Assembly (NCBI RefSeq): GCF_900116805.1
Contig: NZ_FPBV01000003.1
Location: 124,001-188,000, forward strand
From: Paenalicyclobacillus macrosporangiidus
Lineage (GTDB): Bacteria > Bacillota > Bacilli > Alicyclobacillales > Alicyclobacillaceae
Direction of reading: 5' to 3'
Length of the DNA: 64,000 nucleotides
Of this stretch, positions 8,469 to 16,666 are shown piece after piece. A program made the translations under genes and the position numbers. The notes under the pieces were generated by a model that worked only from the letters and a program-made list of their open reading frames with translations, was not told where the DNA came from and did not search any database. Every line of letters starts with the position of its first letter. Position 1 is the stretch's first letter.

Positions 8469-9398
8469 TCAGTCCGGGAGCCTCAGCCGGCCGGCCACCG
8501 TCACCACGGCGCCGCCGCCCACCTCGACGCGAGGGCCGTCGGTGCCCGGTTGGATGCGCACGATCACGCGTCCCGGCCTCCCCACCGCGTCCCCCTGGGC
8601 CATCACGAGCTCATGGGGTCGTGCCGGATCGAGCACCCCTTCCAACACGAGATACCCGCCCAAGGCACCGCTGGCCGATCCGGTCACCGGATCCTCCGCC
8701 ACGCCCACCGCCGGCGAGAAGTCGCGCGTGTACAGGTCCCAGGCGGGCTTGTCCGCGGGATGGCCTGCGGGATCGTCCGCGTCGAATGTAAACAGGTGCG
8801 TGGAAATGACCCCTTCGCGCCGGTTGGCCTCCGCCAGTGCCGGAAAATCGGGGCGGGCCCGGTCCACCGCGGCCCGGGTACGCACGGGCACAAGCAGGTC
8901 CCAGTTGCCGGTGTAGGCGAGCCGAAGGGGATAGCGAGGATCCATGTCCTCGTCCCGGAGGCCGAGGAGGCGAGCCATGGCGCGGACATCCGTCTGCGTC
9001 GGCCTGACCTTGGGCCGGACCTGCTCCATGAACGCCGCTTTCACCCGGCCGTCCGCGCCCTTCTCCCACCGGACGGGCACGATCCCGGCCGGCGTACGAA
9101 ACACCACTTGGCCGGCCCGCTCCGCCCATCCGTATTCCGTCGCCAGCAGCCAGGCCGCACCCAACGTGGCGTGCCCGCAAAACGCGACTTCCGCGGCCGG
9201 CGTGAAGTAACGGATCGAAAAGTCGGCCTCGCCCTCTCCGGGCACGAGAAACGCCGTCTCCGACAGGTTGAGCTCCCGCGCGATGGCCTGCATCTGGGCA
9301 TCGGCCAGTCCCCGGGCGTCCGGCACCACCCCCGCCGGATTGCCGCCGAAGGGCCGGTCGGTGAAGGCATCGACATGGAATACGGACAACTCTGGCAT
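8469..9398 (-). CDS. PhzF family isomerase
   Basis: A 309-aa PhzF-superfamily protein of two similar halves. VDAFTDRPFGGNPAGVV occurs at residues 9-25, the catalytic glutamate is Glu47 in LNLSETAFL, and CGHATLGAAW begins at residue 74; EDPVTGSA appears in the second half. The start is the ATG with GGAGAG 6 bases upstream. Relatives isomerise or epimerise small acids, most without a known substrate. It stands alone on the minus strand, with a possible operator (two TTGTACACG copies) about 40-60 bases upstream. Confidence 0.9.
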   Translation of the reverse strand: MPELSVFHVDAFTDRPFGGNPAGVVPDARGLADAQMQAIARELNLSETAFLVPGEGEADFSIRYFTPAAEVAFCGHATLGAAWLLATEYGWAERAGQVVFRTPAGIVPVRWEKGADGRVKAAFMEQVRPKVRPTQTDVRAMARLLGLRDEDMDPRYPLRLAYTGNWDLLVPVRTRAAVDRARPDFPALAEANRREGVISTHLFTFDADDPAGHPADKPAWDLYTRDFSPAVGVAEDPVTGSASGALGGYLVLEGVLDPARPHELVMAQGDAVGRPGRVIVRIQPGTDGPRVEVGGGAVVTVAGRLRLPD

Positions 9399-9435
9399 CT
9401 TCATCTCTCCTATGGGATGGACGTCTCCCGGTGTC

Positions 9436-9457
9436 TTGTACACGCGTTTTGTACACG
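9436..9457. repeat. Direct repeat TTGTACACG x2 before phzF
   Basis: Two identical copies of TTGTACACG begin at 9436 and 9449, 13 bases apart, about 40 bases upstream of the PhzF-family start. The spacing and location fit an operator or an alternative -35 region, but no regulator is identified. Confidence 0.35.
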
Positions 9458-9470
9458 GCTCGATTTCACA

Positions 9471-9614
9471 TCACGGCCCGGGTTGGCGTTGCAGCAGCCC
9501 ATGCGGTTCCATGTCGTGGACCGCTTCCCGTTTCTCTTCCATGGTGTCTGCGCGCTTCAACCACGTGGCGTACGGGACCAGCTCGCCCAAGAGCTGCTCA
9601 TCCGTGGCTGGCAC
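9471..9614 (-). CDS. Possible small protein, 47 aa
   Basis: A short GTG-initiated frame of 47 codons on the same strand as phzF. Its codon usage looks like that of the genes around it, and the product is hydrophilic and helix-prone (LLGELVPYATWLKRADTMEE). The only upstream purine run abuts the start codon, so the ribosome binding site is poor and the gene may not be real. No family is recognised. Confidence 0.3.
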   Translation of the reverse strand: MPATDEQLLGELVPYATWLKRADTMEEKREAVHDMEPHGLLQRQPGP

Positions 9615-10206
9615 CTCACCGGGGGATCAGCGTGATCGTACTACATCATCCAAGACTTGGCCATGAGGGATGGGAGAGAATCTATGCGGAAGAGATGAGG
9701 GAGACCTGGGTGAGGAACGGCTGGGCGGGCAGGCTGTGAGAGAACGGGAGCAGGGCGGGAGCGGGCCCTGCGACGGCCGTGGGCCAGGCGTCTTAAATGC
9801 GAAAATTGCACTCATTCGACCAGTCGGAGAAACGATAGCGGCAGATTTTCATCTACGCTCGGCATCCAGGCATCAATAAGATGGCGGTATGTCTTTATCA
9901 GTCCGCCATCAGTCCGCCGACGGGATGGCGGCCAGGCGATTAAGGTATCATTTTTGATGATACAGACCGGATCGAAGATGAATAAGCATGAGATTGCTAT
10001 AAACACTTCCTGTGGACCCGACAATAACGCAAAAACTGCATTTATTCCCTCTCGCCACGGCTATGCCCGGCCCTACAGGGCCATGGAACAGTCCGCACGG
10101 CTGCGCGTCACACGGATGACGCCCCACAGGGGCCCCCCGGCCCCCGCACCGCCACGGCCTCCCACAGCCACAGCCACCGCCACAACCGCACCGCCCCCGT
10201 CACCGC
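9615..10206. other. Gene-poor interval with a palindrome
   Basis: No convincing gene is seen in this stretch; the short open frames lack binding sites and coding character. A perfect palindrome occurs at 9945-9963 (GTATCAT, five-base loop, ATGATAC), close to two copies of CAGTCCGCC around 9900. The last 120 bases, just after the end of nagA, are a very GC-rich low-complexity tract with CCACAG/CCACCG repeats. Confidence 0.5.
9945..9963. promoter_or_regulatory. Perfect 7-bp palindrome
   Basis: GTATCAT-TTTTG-ATGATAC is an uninterrupted inverted repeat in an AT-rich patch between phzF and nagA. It could be an operator for a lost gene or a short hairpin. There is no adjacent gene start on either strand. 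Confidence 0.3.
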
Positions 10207-11397
10207 TCACCCGCGCGCGAACACCCGCCTGCCGCCGACCCAGGTCGCCTGCACCGCCAGCGCCTCATCGAGCCACACCAAGTCCGCGTCACACCCCGGC
10301 GCGATGTCGCCCTTTCGGCCCGAGAGGCCCAGTTCGCGCGCCGGCGTCGTGCTCGCCATCCGCACCGCCTCCGGCGGCGTGACGCCGATGCGCGCCATCG
10401 CGTTCGCGAACGCCCGGTCCATCGTCAGCGTGCTGCCGGCCAGGTTGTGCCCGTGCGTCAGATAGGCCACGCCGTCTTCCACCGTGACCGAGAGGCCACC
10501 GAGATGGTACTGGCCGTCCGGGCGGCCCGCCGCCGCCATCGCGTCCGTGATCAGGCACACCCTGTCCGGCCCCAGCAGCCGCACCGCCATCCGCATGGCC
10601 ACGTCGTGCACGTGCACCCCGTCGGCGATGAGTTCACACACCGCGTCCTCGCTCATCAAGAGCGCCCCCGCCGCGCCCGGATCGCGGTGGTGTAGCCCGC
10701 GCATGCCGTTGAACAGGTGCGTCCCGTGGCAGTGCCCGCCCGCGAGCGCACGCGCCATCTCGTCAAACGTCGCGTCCGTGTGGCCGAGCGACGGGATGGC
10801 CCCGCGATCCCGCAGGCACGCCATCAACCGCTCAGCCCCCGGCAGCTCCGGCGCCAACGTCATCTTCTTCACCAGGCCCGGCACCACGTCGAGCAGCCGC
10901 TCGTACTCCGCCGGATCCGGCGGTCGGACGAAGTCCGGGTTTTGGGCGCCGACGCGATCGCGCGACAGATACGGCCCCTCCACGTGCACGCCGAGCACCT
11001 GTGCCCCCGGCTCGTCCGCCGCTATCGCCTCCGCCACCGCCCGCAGCGCCGCCTCGAGGCGCTCGTACGGCGCCGTCAGCGTCGTCGGCAGCCAGCCCGT
11101 CGTGCCGTGGCTCGCGTGAAAGCGGGCGATGGTGTGGATGGACCGGGCGCGGCCATCCATCACGTCCGCGCCGTCGCCGCCGTGCACGTGCAGATCCACG
11201 AACCCCGGCACCAGCCAACCGCCGCGAAGGTCCACCACCTCCGCCCCGGCGGCGTCCGCCGGCAGCGGCCCATCGCCCACCTCGCGCACCCGGCCGCCTT
11301 CCACCTTCACCCAACCGGCTTCGATCACGCCGCTCGGCCGCACCACGCGCCCGCCGTGCAGCCACAGCACCCCGGACGCCTCCCACCGGCCGCTCAC
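10207..11397 (-). CDS. nagA: N-acetylglucosamine-6-phosphate deacetylase
   Basis: A cytoplasmic metal-dependent amidohydrolase of 396 aa that converts GlcNAc-6-P to GlcN-6-P and acetate. Family features are in order: the HVH metal motif at residues 70-72, the EGPYL glutamate at 140, LGHTDA, THLFNGM, and the catalytic Asp in LITDAMAAAG. The GTG start overlaps the stop of the upstream EIIA gene (GTGA), so it is translationally coupled. Being the last gene of a complete PTS operon, it identifies the PTS substrate as N-acetylglucosamine. The deaminase nagB is not in this window. The acetate released could be used by the acs gene about 7 kb upstream. Confidence 0.95.
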   Translation of the reverse strand: MSGRWEASGVLWLHGGRVVRPSGVIEAGWVKVEGGRVREVGDGPLPADAAGAEVVDLRGGWLVPGFVDLHVHGGDGADVMDGRARSIHTIARFHASHGTTGWLPTTLTAPYERLEAALRAVAEAIAADEPGAQVLGVHVEGPYLSRDRVGAQNPDFVRPPDPAEYERLLDVVPGLVKKMTLAPELPGAERLMACLRDRGAIPSLGHTDATFDEMARALAGGHCHGTHLFNGMRGLHHRDPGAAGALLMSEDAVCELIADGVHVHDVAMRMAVRLLGPDRVCLITDAMAAAGRPDGQYHLGGLSVTVEDGVAYLTHGHNLAGSTLTMDRAFANAMARIGVTPPEAVRMASTTPARELGLSGRKGDIAPGCDADLVWLDEALAVQATWVGGRRVFARG

Positions 11398-11924
11398 CGC
11401 TCGTCCGCCTCCCGGCGCACCTGCACGCGGAAGAGCACGTCCCGGCCGGCCACCACGTCTCCGCTGGCCACCGGTTCCAGGGCCGCGACTCGCGCCGGAT
11501 TCGTCAACACCACCGGCGTCACCAGCGATTTGGCCACGCTGCGCAGGCGTTCCAGATCCATGCGGATGATCGGCTGCCCCGCGGTCACGCGGTCCCCCTG
11601 CCGGGCGACCGGCGTGAACCCCTCGCCCTTCAGCTCCACCGTGTCCATGCCGATGTGAATCAGGATCTCCAAACCTTCATCCGTCGTGATGCCCGCCGCG
11701 TGGCCCGTGGGGAACAGGTTGGTCAGCGTCCCCGACACCGGAGCGACGAGCGTGTCGGACGCGGGATCCACCGCGGCGCCGTCCCCCACCATCTTCTGCG
11801 CGAACACCGGGTCCGGCACGTCCGCCAAGGTCAGGGCGCGGCCGGAGAAAGGCGCCAACACCTCCACCCACACCGGCGCGCTCTCCTGCTCCACAACGCG
11901 CGTCTTTCGCCGGTTCCAAAACAT
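11394..11924 (-). CDS. PTS glucose-type EIIA component
   Basis: A 176-aa single-domain EIIA of the glucose/N-acetylglucosamine family. It contains the two conserved histidines, His75 (FPTGHAAG) and the phosphorylated His90 (EILIHIGMDTVEL). The 20-residue N-terminal tail is charged. It passes phosphate from HPr to the EIIB domain of the EIICB gene at the start of the operon, which has no EIIA domain of its own. It follows ptsI by 18 bases and overlaps nagA. Confidence 0.93.
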   Translation of the reverse strand: MFWNRRKTRVVEQESAPVWVEVLAPFSGRALTLADVPDPVFAQKMVGDGAAVDPASDTLVAPVSGTLTNLFPTGHAAGITTDEGLEILIHIGMDTVELKGEGFTPVARQGDRVTAGQPIIRMDLERLRSVAKSLVTPVVLTNPARVAALEPVASGDVVAGRDVLFRVQVRREADER

Positions 11925-11942
11925 CGCCTCATCCTCCTCTTG

Positions 11943-13652
11943 TCACAGCACCGTCCGCGCCGCATCGGGGCTCTCCGCCCCCGCGGCCGCGTCCGCCTTC
12001 ACCCGTGCCGCCGCCGTATCCACGCCGCGGACTTGCTCCTTGACCATCGGTACGAACGCCGACGACATCGACAACTCCTGCAGCCCGAGCCCAATCAGCA
12101 GCTCCGTCAACGCCGCGTCGCCCGCCATCTCGCCGCACATCCCGACCTGGATGCCCGCCTTGGCGGCCGCGTCACAGGTCATGCGGATGAGGCGAAGGAT
12201 GGCGGGGTGGAGCGGATCGTACAGATGCGCCACGTCCGCGTTCCCGCGGTCGGCCGCCAGGGTGTACTGCGTCAGATCGTTGGTGCCGATGCTGAAAAAG
12301 TCGGCCTCGCGCGCCAGGACGTCCGCCGTCAGCGCCGCCGCCGGCGTCTCCACCATCACGCCGAGCGGGATATCCGCCCGGACCTCGACGCCTTCCTGCA
12401 CCAGTTCCTCACGGCAGCGGGCCACCCACGCCTTCGCCTCGCGAAGCTCCGTCACGCTCTCCACCATCGGGAACATGATCCACAGATTCCCGTGCCGGCT
12501 CGCCCGCAACAGCGCCCGCAGCTGCGTGCGGAACACCTCCGGCTCCGCCAGGCACCAGCGGATGGCGCGAAGGCCCAAAAACGGGTTTTCCTCCGCCGGC
12601 AGCTTCGCGTACGGCAATTGTTTGTCGCCGCCGATGTCGAGCGTGCGGATGATCACCGGCTTGTCCCCGAACGCCTCCAGCACCTGCCGGTAGGCGTCAT
12701 ATTGCTCCTCTTCCGTCGGCCAGTGGTCGTTCTCCAAATAAAGAAACTCCGTCCGGAACAGGCCCACGCCGTCCGCTCCCGCCGCCACCGCGGCCGCGGC
12801 GTCCTCCGGCTTGCCGACGTTGGCGAACACCTCGATGCGCCGACCGTCCCGCGTCACGGCCGCCTCGTGCGCCCTCGCCTCCGCCCGCGCGCGCAGCTCC
12901 GCCTGAGCCTGTCGATCCCGCTGGACCCGCTCCACCTCCTCCGCACTGGGGTCCACCGTGACGAGCCCGGCGTCTCCGTCCACCACCAATGTCCGCCCGT
13001 CCGCGATGGCCTCGATGGACTCGCCCAATCCGTACACCGCCGGCAGGCGCATCGTGCGCGCGAGGATGGCGGTGTGCGCCGTCCTGCTGCCGCGAGCCGC
13101 CGCGAAGCCGACCACCTGGGCCGGGAGACCGGACAGATCGGAGGGCAACAGTTCGTCTGCCACCAGCACCGCCGGTCCCGGCAGGTGCGCCAGGTCCAGC
13201 CCGGCCGTCCCCTGCAGCAGCCGCACGAGCCGCCCGCCGACATCGAGGATGTCGTCCGCCCGCGCCGCCAGGTACTCGTCCGGCAGGCTCGCCAGCATCG
13301 TCCGCATCGCCTCGGTCACGTCACGGCAGGCCGCCTCGGCGTTCACCCGCTCGGCCGCGATTTTGCGCTCCATCTCGCCGGTATAAGCGGGATCGTCCAA
13401 GAACGCCAGGTGCGCGTCGAACACCTGGGCCTCCGCCTCGCCCACGTCCTTCGCCACGCGCTCGCGCAGCGCCGAGATCTCCGCCCGCGCCGTCGCCACT
13501 GCGTCCCGGAGGCGCGCCTGCTCGCCGGCCACCTCGTTCTCTGCCAAGGTACGCACCGGGACCTCCGCGGTGGCTCGCCGCAGCCAGACGGCCGCGCCCA
13601 CAGCCAGCCCCGGGGATACCCCGATGCCGTGGAGTATCCGGGCGGTCATCAT
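11943..13652 (-). CDS. ptsI: Phosphoenolpyruvate-protein phosphotransferase (PTS enzyme I)
   Basis: The general PTS enzyme I, 569 aa, which takes phosphate from PEP and gives it to HPr. The phosphorylated histidine is His193 in the GSRTAHTAI stretch. The C-terminal PEP-binding barrel has IGTNDLTQYTLAADRGN and the VGMCGEMAGD active-site cysteine. It starts at an ATG overlapping the end of ptsH by four bases. Its position inside a sugar-specific operon, instead of in a separate ptsHI operon, suggests this is the cell's only or main PTS (inference). Confidence 0.95.
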   Translation of the reverse strand: MMTARILHGIGVSPGLAVGAAVWLRRATAEVPVRTLAENEVAGEQARLRDAVATARAEISALRERVAKDVGEAEAQVFDAHLAFLDDPAYTGEMERKIAAERVNAEAACRDVTEAMRTMLASLPDEYLAARADDILDVGGRLVRLLQGTAGLDLAHLPGPAVLVADELLPSDLSGLPAQVVGFAAARGSRTAHTAILARTMRLPAVYGLGESIEAIADGRTLVVDGDAGLVTVDPSAEEVERVQRDRQAQAELRARAEARAHEAAVTRDGRRIEVFANVGKPEDAAAAVAAGADGVGLFRTEFLYLENDHWPTEEEQYDAYRQVLEAFGDKPVIIRTLDIGGDKQLPYAKLPAEENPFLGLRAIRWCLAEPEVFRTQLRALLRASRHGNLWIMFPMVESVTELREAKAWVARCREELVQEGVEVRADIPLGVMVETPAAALTADVLAREADFFSIGTNDLTQYTLAADRGNADVAHLYDPLHPAILRLIRMTCDAAAKAGIQVGMCGEMAGDAALTELLIGLGLQELSMSSAFVPMVKEQVRGVDTAAARVKADAAAGAESPDAARTVL

Positions 13653-13915
13653 GCTTCACCCAGACCGCTCTCAATCAGCTCCACCAGCGCCTTCAAGGCG
13701 GCCTCCTCTCCGCTGCCATCGGCCCGCACAGTAATGGTCTCGCCGCGGCCCACAGCCAGCGACATGACGCCGAGGATGCTCTTCGCGTCCACCTCTTTGT
13801 CTCCCTTGCGGATCCAGACATTGCACGGGTGTTTGCCCGCCTCCCGCACGAGCAGTGTCGCAGGCCGCGCGTGCAAGCCGCTGCGGTTGTTCAGGGTCAC
13901 GGTCTGTTCTACCAT
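13649..13915 (-). CDS. ptsH: Phosphocarrier protein HPr
   Basis: An 88-aa HPr with the catalytic GLHARPA motif (His15) and the regulatory Ser46 in KSILGVMSL. Ser46 is the site used by HPr kinase in Gram-positive bacteria, which makes P-Ser-HPr the corepressor of CcpA; cre-like boxes elsewhere in the window agree with that. It precedes and overlaps ptsI, and follows a TIM-barrel gene after a 111-base gap. Confidence 0.96.
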   Translation of the reverse strand: MVEQTVTLNNRSGLHARPATLLVREAGKHPCNVWIRKGDKEVDAKSILGVMSLAVGRGETITVRADGSGEEAALKALVELIESGLGEA

Positions 13916-14026
13916 GGGTGATTCTCTCCTTTCTCTCGGACCTGTGGCAGGCAGTCTCCCGCCTCACGGCACAAGTCATGCGGACGTCCATCCGCCCGCG
14001 GTTCTGGTGAAGGGTGCTGTGACGCC

Positions 14027-14941
14027 TCAGCGCAGCACGGAGGCCGCCATGCGCCGGTACGCGTGGCGCCGGCCGCGCAAGGCAATGGAGGCAGCGAGCA
14101 GGTTCTCCGGCAGCGTCACGCCCGGATACCCGGCGTCCCCCAGGTGGAAGATGTCGGCCCCCGCCATCTTGCTCTCCAATGCCAACTGGCGCACCGTCGC
14201 CTCGTCGGAGCCCTCCTGCGACGTGCCCACCGCCAGCATCACCAGGCCCCCGCGGCGGTGGACCTCGGCGATGGCGGGCCGCAGCATCTCCCGGGTGACC
14301 CCCGGGACCGTCCCCGGCGCCGGGAACAGGACCACATCCGCCCCGGACTCGACGAACCGGGTCCCCAGGTCCAGCAGTGTGTCTTCATCAAACGGCTCCT
14401 TGGTCCCCGCCGCGTGCATCTTCCCGGCGATGACCAGCACGTCTTCGCCGCACACCTCCCGCACCATCCTGATGCCCCGGGCAATCTCCGGGTGGCTCAC
14501 CCCCGTCTTCGGGTTGCCGGTGAGGCAGACGAAGTCGAATCCGAGATCGCACAGGCGCGCGGCGGTGTGCGCCGTGAGCCTGCGCCCGGGCGGGATGTCC
14601 ACCCGGTCTTCCGCCATGTCGGCAGCGGGATCGACCGGTTCCAAATTCACACCGACCGGCCGTCCGGTCAGCCGGCGCAACGCCGCCACGACGCCGTCTC
14701 CCGCCGGCTCCGGAAGACCTTCCGCCCGCGGATGGTCCATATCGAAGAAGTTCAGCAGAATCAGATCCGCCCCGAAGGCCCGCGCCAACTCCGCGTTCGA
14801 GACATCCCCGAGCAACGGGGGCCAGCTGAGGATCACTTCGGCGAGAAGCGTCCGGCCCTCGCCGGCGCGGATGGCCTGTTTCAGAGCCCGGCCGCGCATG
14901 GCCGCGAAGTCACTGGCCTGACAATCCAAGATGCGTTTCAT
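14027..14941 (-). CDS. TIM-barrel protein of PTS operons (DUF7916-like), function unknown
   Basis: A 304-aa soluble protein predicted to be an alpha/beta barrel, with repeated strand-ending glycines and acidic residues (for example LILLNFFDMD, GVNLEP, FVCLTGNPKTG, VLVIAGKMHAAG). Related proteins are found next to PTS genes in Gram-positive bacteria, where databases have labelled them haloacid dehalogenase-like without support; I see no HAD motif here. The second of two close ATG codons is preferred because a GGGGG site fits it. Placement between EIICB and HPr suggests a role in amino-sugar phosphate metabolism (inference). The family name is given from memory. Confidence 0.75.
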   Translation of the reverse strand: MKRILDCQASDFAAMRGRALKQAIRAGEGRTLLAEVILSWPPLLGDVSNAELARAFGADLILLNFFDMDHPRAEGLPEPAGDGVVAALRRLTGRPVGVNLEPVDPAADMAEDRVDIPPGRRLTAHTAARLCDLGFDFVCLTGNPKTGVSHPEIARGIRMVREVCGEDVLVIAGKMHAAGTKEPFDEDTLLDLGTRFVESGADVVLFPAPGTVPGVTREMLRPAIAEVHRRGGLVMLAVGTSQEGSDEATVRQLALESKMAGADIFHLGDAGYPGVTLPENLLAASIALRGRRHAYRRMAASVLR

Positions 14942-15013
14942 CGCCATCCCCCAAAGCGCGCGAGGCGCGGCGGAGCCCCGCAGGGCCCCGTCTCCGCTGC
15001 CTCGCCGAGAAGT

Positions 15014-16474
15014 TTACCGCAAGCGCTTTTGAATTTCCTCCGCCAGCATGTCGGCGATGGTCCCGACGACCACCTGCACGTGCTGCGGGTCGAGCTTCAT
15101 CACGCCCGAGGCGCCGAGCCTCCGGAGTGCCGGTTCATCCAGCCGATCCGCGCTGACCACCGTCAACCGCAGCCGGGTGACGCACCCCTCCAGTTCTCGG
15201 ATGTTGTCGGGGCCGCCGAGCGCCACCACGTAGGCGGCCGCCTTGTCCGCCAGCGTCGCATCGGCCGTTCCCCCGGGACCGGCCGCACGCGCAGCCACCG
15301 CGGCGCCGCTGGCAGCCGCCGCTTCCGCTGCGGCCGGACGGAGTTGGTTTTCGTCAAACAGGGCAAATCCTCCGGCCTGCGCGTCGCCCTCGTCCTCACG
15401 TCCCGGCGTCTTGATATTGAAGGCCCGGATGCACACGTAGAAGAGGACGAAGTACACCACGCCAAACACCAGGCCCAGCGGCAGCAACCACCAGCCGTGG
15501 GTCGCCAGGTGCATGTTGAGGAAGTAGTCGATGGCGCCGGCCGAGAACCCGAATCCGTGCTTGATGCCGAGCGCGTACGCGACCCCCATGCTCACCCCCG
15601 TCAGCACGGCGTGCAGCGCGTAGAGTGCGGGAGCCAGGAACATGAACGAAAACTCAATCGGCTCCGTGATCCCCGTCAGGAACGACGCGAAGGCGGCGCT
15701 CAGCAAGACACCCGCGACGGCCGCCCGCCGCTCTTTCTTGGCGGCCAGGATCATCGCCAGGCAGGCCGCCGGCAGGCCGAACATGAAGATGGGATAGAAG
15801 CCGGCCATGTAGCCGCCCGCCGTCGGATCGCCCGCGAAGAAGCGGTTGAGATCGCCCGTCTTGCCGTGGAACGTGCCGTACACAAACCAGATGTAGGCGT
15901 TGAGCACGTGATGAAGACCAAACGGGATGAGAAGACGGTTGAGGAATCCGTAGATGGCCGCGCCAAACGCCCCCATGGTCGTCAGCGTATGGCCGAACGC
16001 GTCCAGCCCGTCCTGGACATACGGCCACACGTAGCCGAAGACGGCCGCGAGCACGACGGCGGCACCGGCCGTGACGATGGGCACGAACCGCCGTCCGCCG
16101 AAGAAGCCGAGCCAGTCCGGCAGCCTCGTCTGATGGAACCGGTTGTACAGCCACCCGGCCAAAATCCCGGCGATGATGCCGCCGAGCACGCCCATGTTGA
16201 TGTCCTTGTTGATGGCCTGTGCGCCCTGCGTCAACACCTCGTACCCGATGAATCCGGCGAGGCCCGCCGCGCCGTGGTTGCCCTTGGCGAGGCCGATGGC
16301 CACACCGATGGCGAAGATGACCGCCAGGTTGGCGAAGATGGCGTTGCCCGCCTGCGCAATGAACGGGATGTTGAGCAGATCCGGCTGCCCGAAACGCAGC
16401 AACAGGGCCGCCGCGGGCAGAACCGCCACCGGCAGCATCAACGCCTTGCCGATGCGTTGCAGTTGCCCCAGCAT
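15014..16474 (-). CDS. PTS EIICB component, N-acetylglucosamine/glucose family
   Basis: A 486-aa membrane permease. The EIIC part (residues 1-375) has about ten helices, the GLHH histidine near 188-189 and the signature GITEPIEF at 268-275. An Ala-rich linker then leads to an EIIB domain whose phosphorylated cysteine is Cys431 (ELEGCVTRLRL). There is no EIIA domain; a separate EIIA is encoded three genes on. nagA in the same operon makes GlcNAc the likely substrate, although glucose cannot be excluded. Expression is controlled by a sigma-A promoter, a cre-like box and a GlcT-type antiterminator just upstream. Confidence 0.92.
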   Translation of the reverse strand: MLGQLQRIGKALMLPVAVLPAAALLLRFGQPDLLNIPFIAQAGNAIFANLAVIFAIGVAIGLAKGNHGAAGLAGFIGYEVLTQGAQAINKDINMGVLGGIIAGILAGWLYNRFHQTRLPDWLGFFGGRRFVPIVTAGAAVVLAAVFGYVWPYVQDGLDAFGHTLTTMGAFGAAIYGFLNRLLIPFGLHHVLNAYIWFVYGTFHGKTGDLNRFFAGDPTAGGYMAGFYPIFMFGLPAACLAMILAAKKERRAAVAGVLLSAAFASFLTGITEPIEFSFMFLAPALYALHAVLTGVSMGVAYALGIKHGFGFSAGAIDYFLNMHLATHGWWLLPLGLVFGVVYFVLFYVCIRAFNIKTPGREDEGDAQAGGFALFDENQLRPAAAEAAAASGAAVAARAAGPGGTADATLADKAAAYVVALGGPDNIRELEGCVTRLRLTVVSADRLDEPALRRLGASGVMKLDPQHVQVVVGTIADMLAEEIQKRLR

Positions 16475-16522
16475 TCAAACCCCTCCTTTGTGATACTTCT
16501 AGAATGTCGAGCGTGATGAATC

Positions 16523-16536
16523 CGTAAACGCTTACC
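16523..16536. promoter_or_regulatory. cre-like box in the PTS leader
   Basis: On the minus strand GGTAAGCGTTTACG matches 12 of 14 cre positions with a perfect AAGCGTTTAC core. It lies downstream of the GlcT terminator and about 50 bases before EIICB, where CcpA binding would act as a roadblock. Confidence 0.5.
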
Positions 16537-16572
16537 CGTCCTCGCCCGCCCTTTGCCGGGCAAAGCGAAAAA

Positions 16573-16625
16573 GGGACAGGACGAGCCTGGTCAGCTCATG
16601 CCTGTCCCTCAATCGACAGTAACAC
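16573..16625 (-). ncRNA. GlcT-type RNA antiterminator (RAT) with overlapping terminator
   Basis: The RNA leader of the PTS operon, read on the minus strand. The antiterminator runs from about 16625 to 16595 and carries the conserved GTGTTACTG arm and the CAGGCATGAG arm known from ptsG leaders of Bacillus. It overlaps an intrinsic terminator in which AGGGACAGG pairs with CCTGTCCCT and is followed by TTTTTC. When the GlcT protein binds the first structure the terminator cannot form and the operon is read. The adjacent glcT gene supports the assignment. Confidence 0.88.
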
Positions 16626-16637
16626 GCTTACATGCGC

Positions 16638-16666
16638 ATGATAGCACGGGGCACACCCGGAATCAA
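16638..16666 (-). promoter_or_regulatory. Sigma-A promoter of the PTS operon
   Basis: TTGATT (16666-16661) and TATCAT (16643-16638) are separated by exactly 17 bases. The -35 box overlaps the end of glcT, and transcription would begin just before the RAT element. Confidence 0.75.

Noticed and set aside
11001-14921. 1306-codon plus-strand open frame
   Set aside because: It mirrors the nagA, EIIA, ptsI and ptsH genes on the other strand; long antisense frames are a by-product of high third-position GC.
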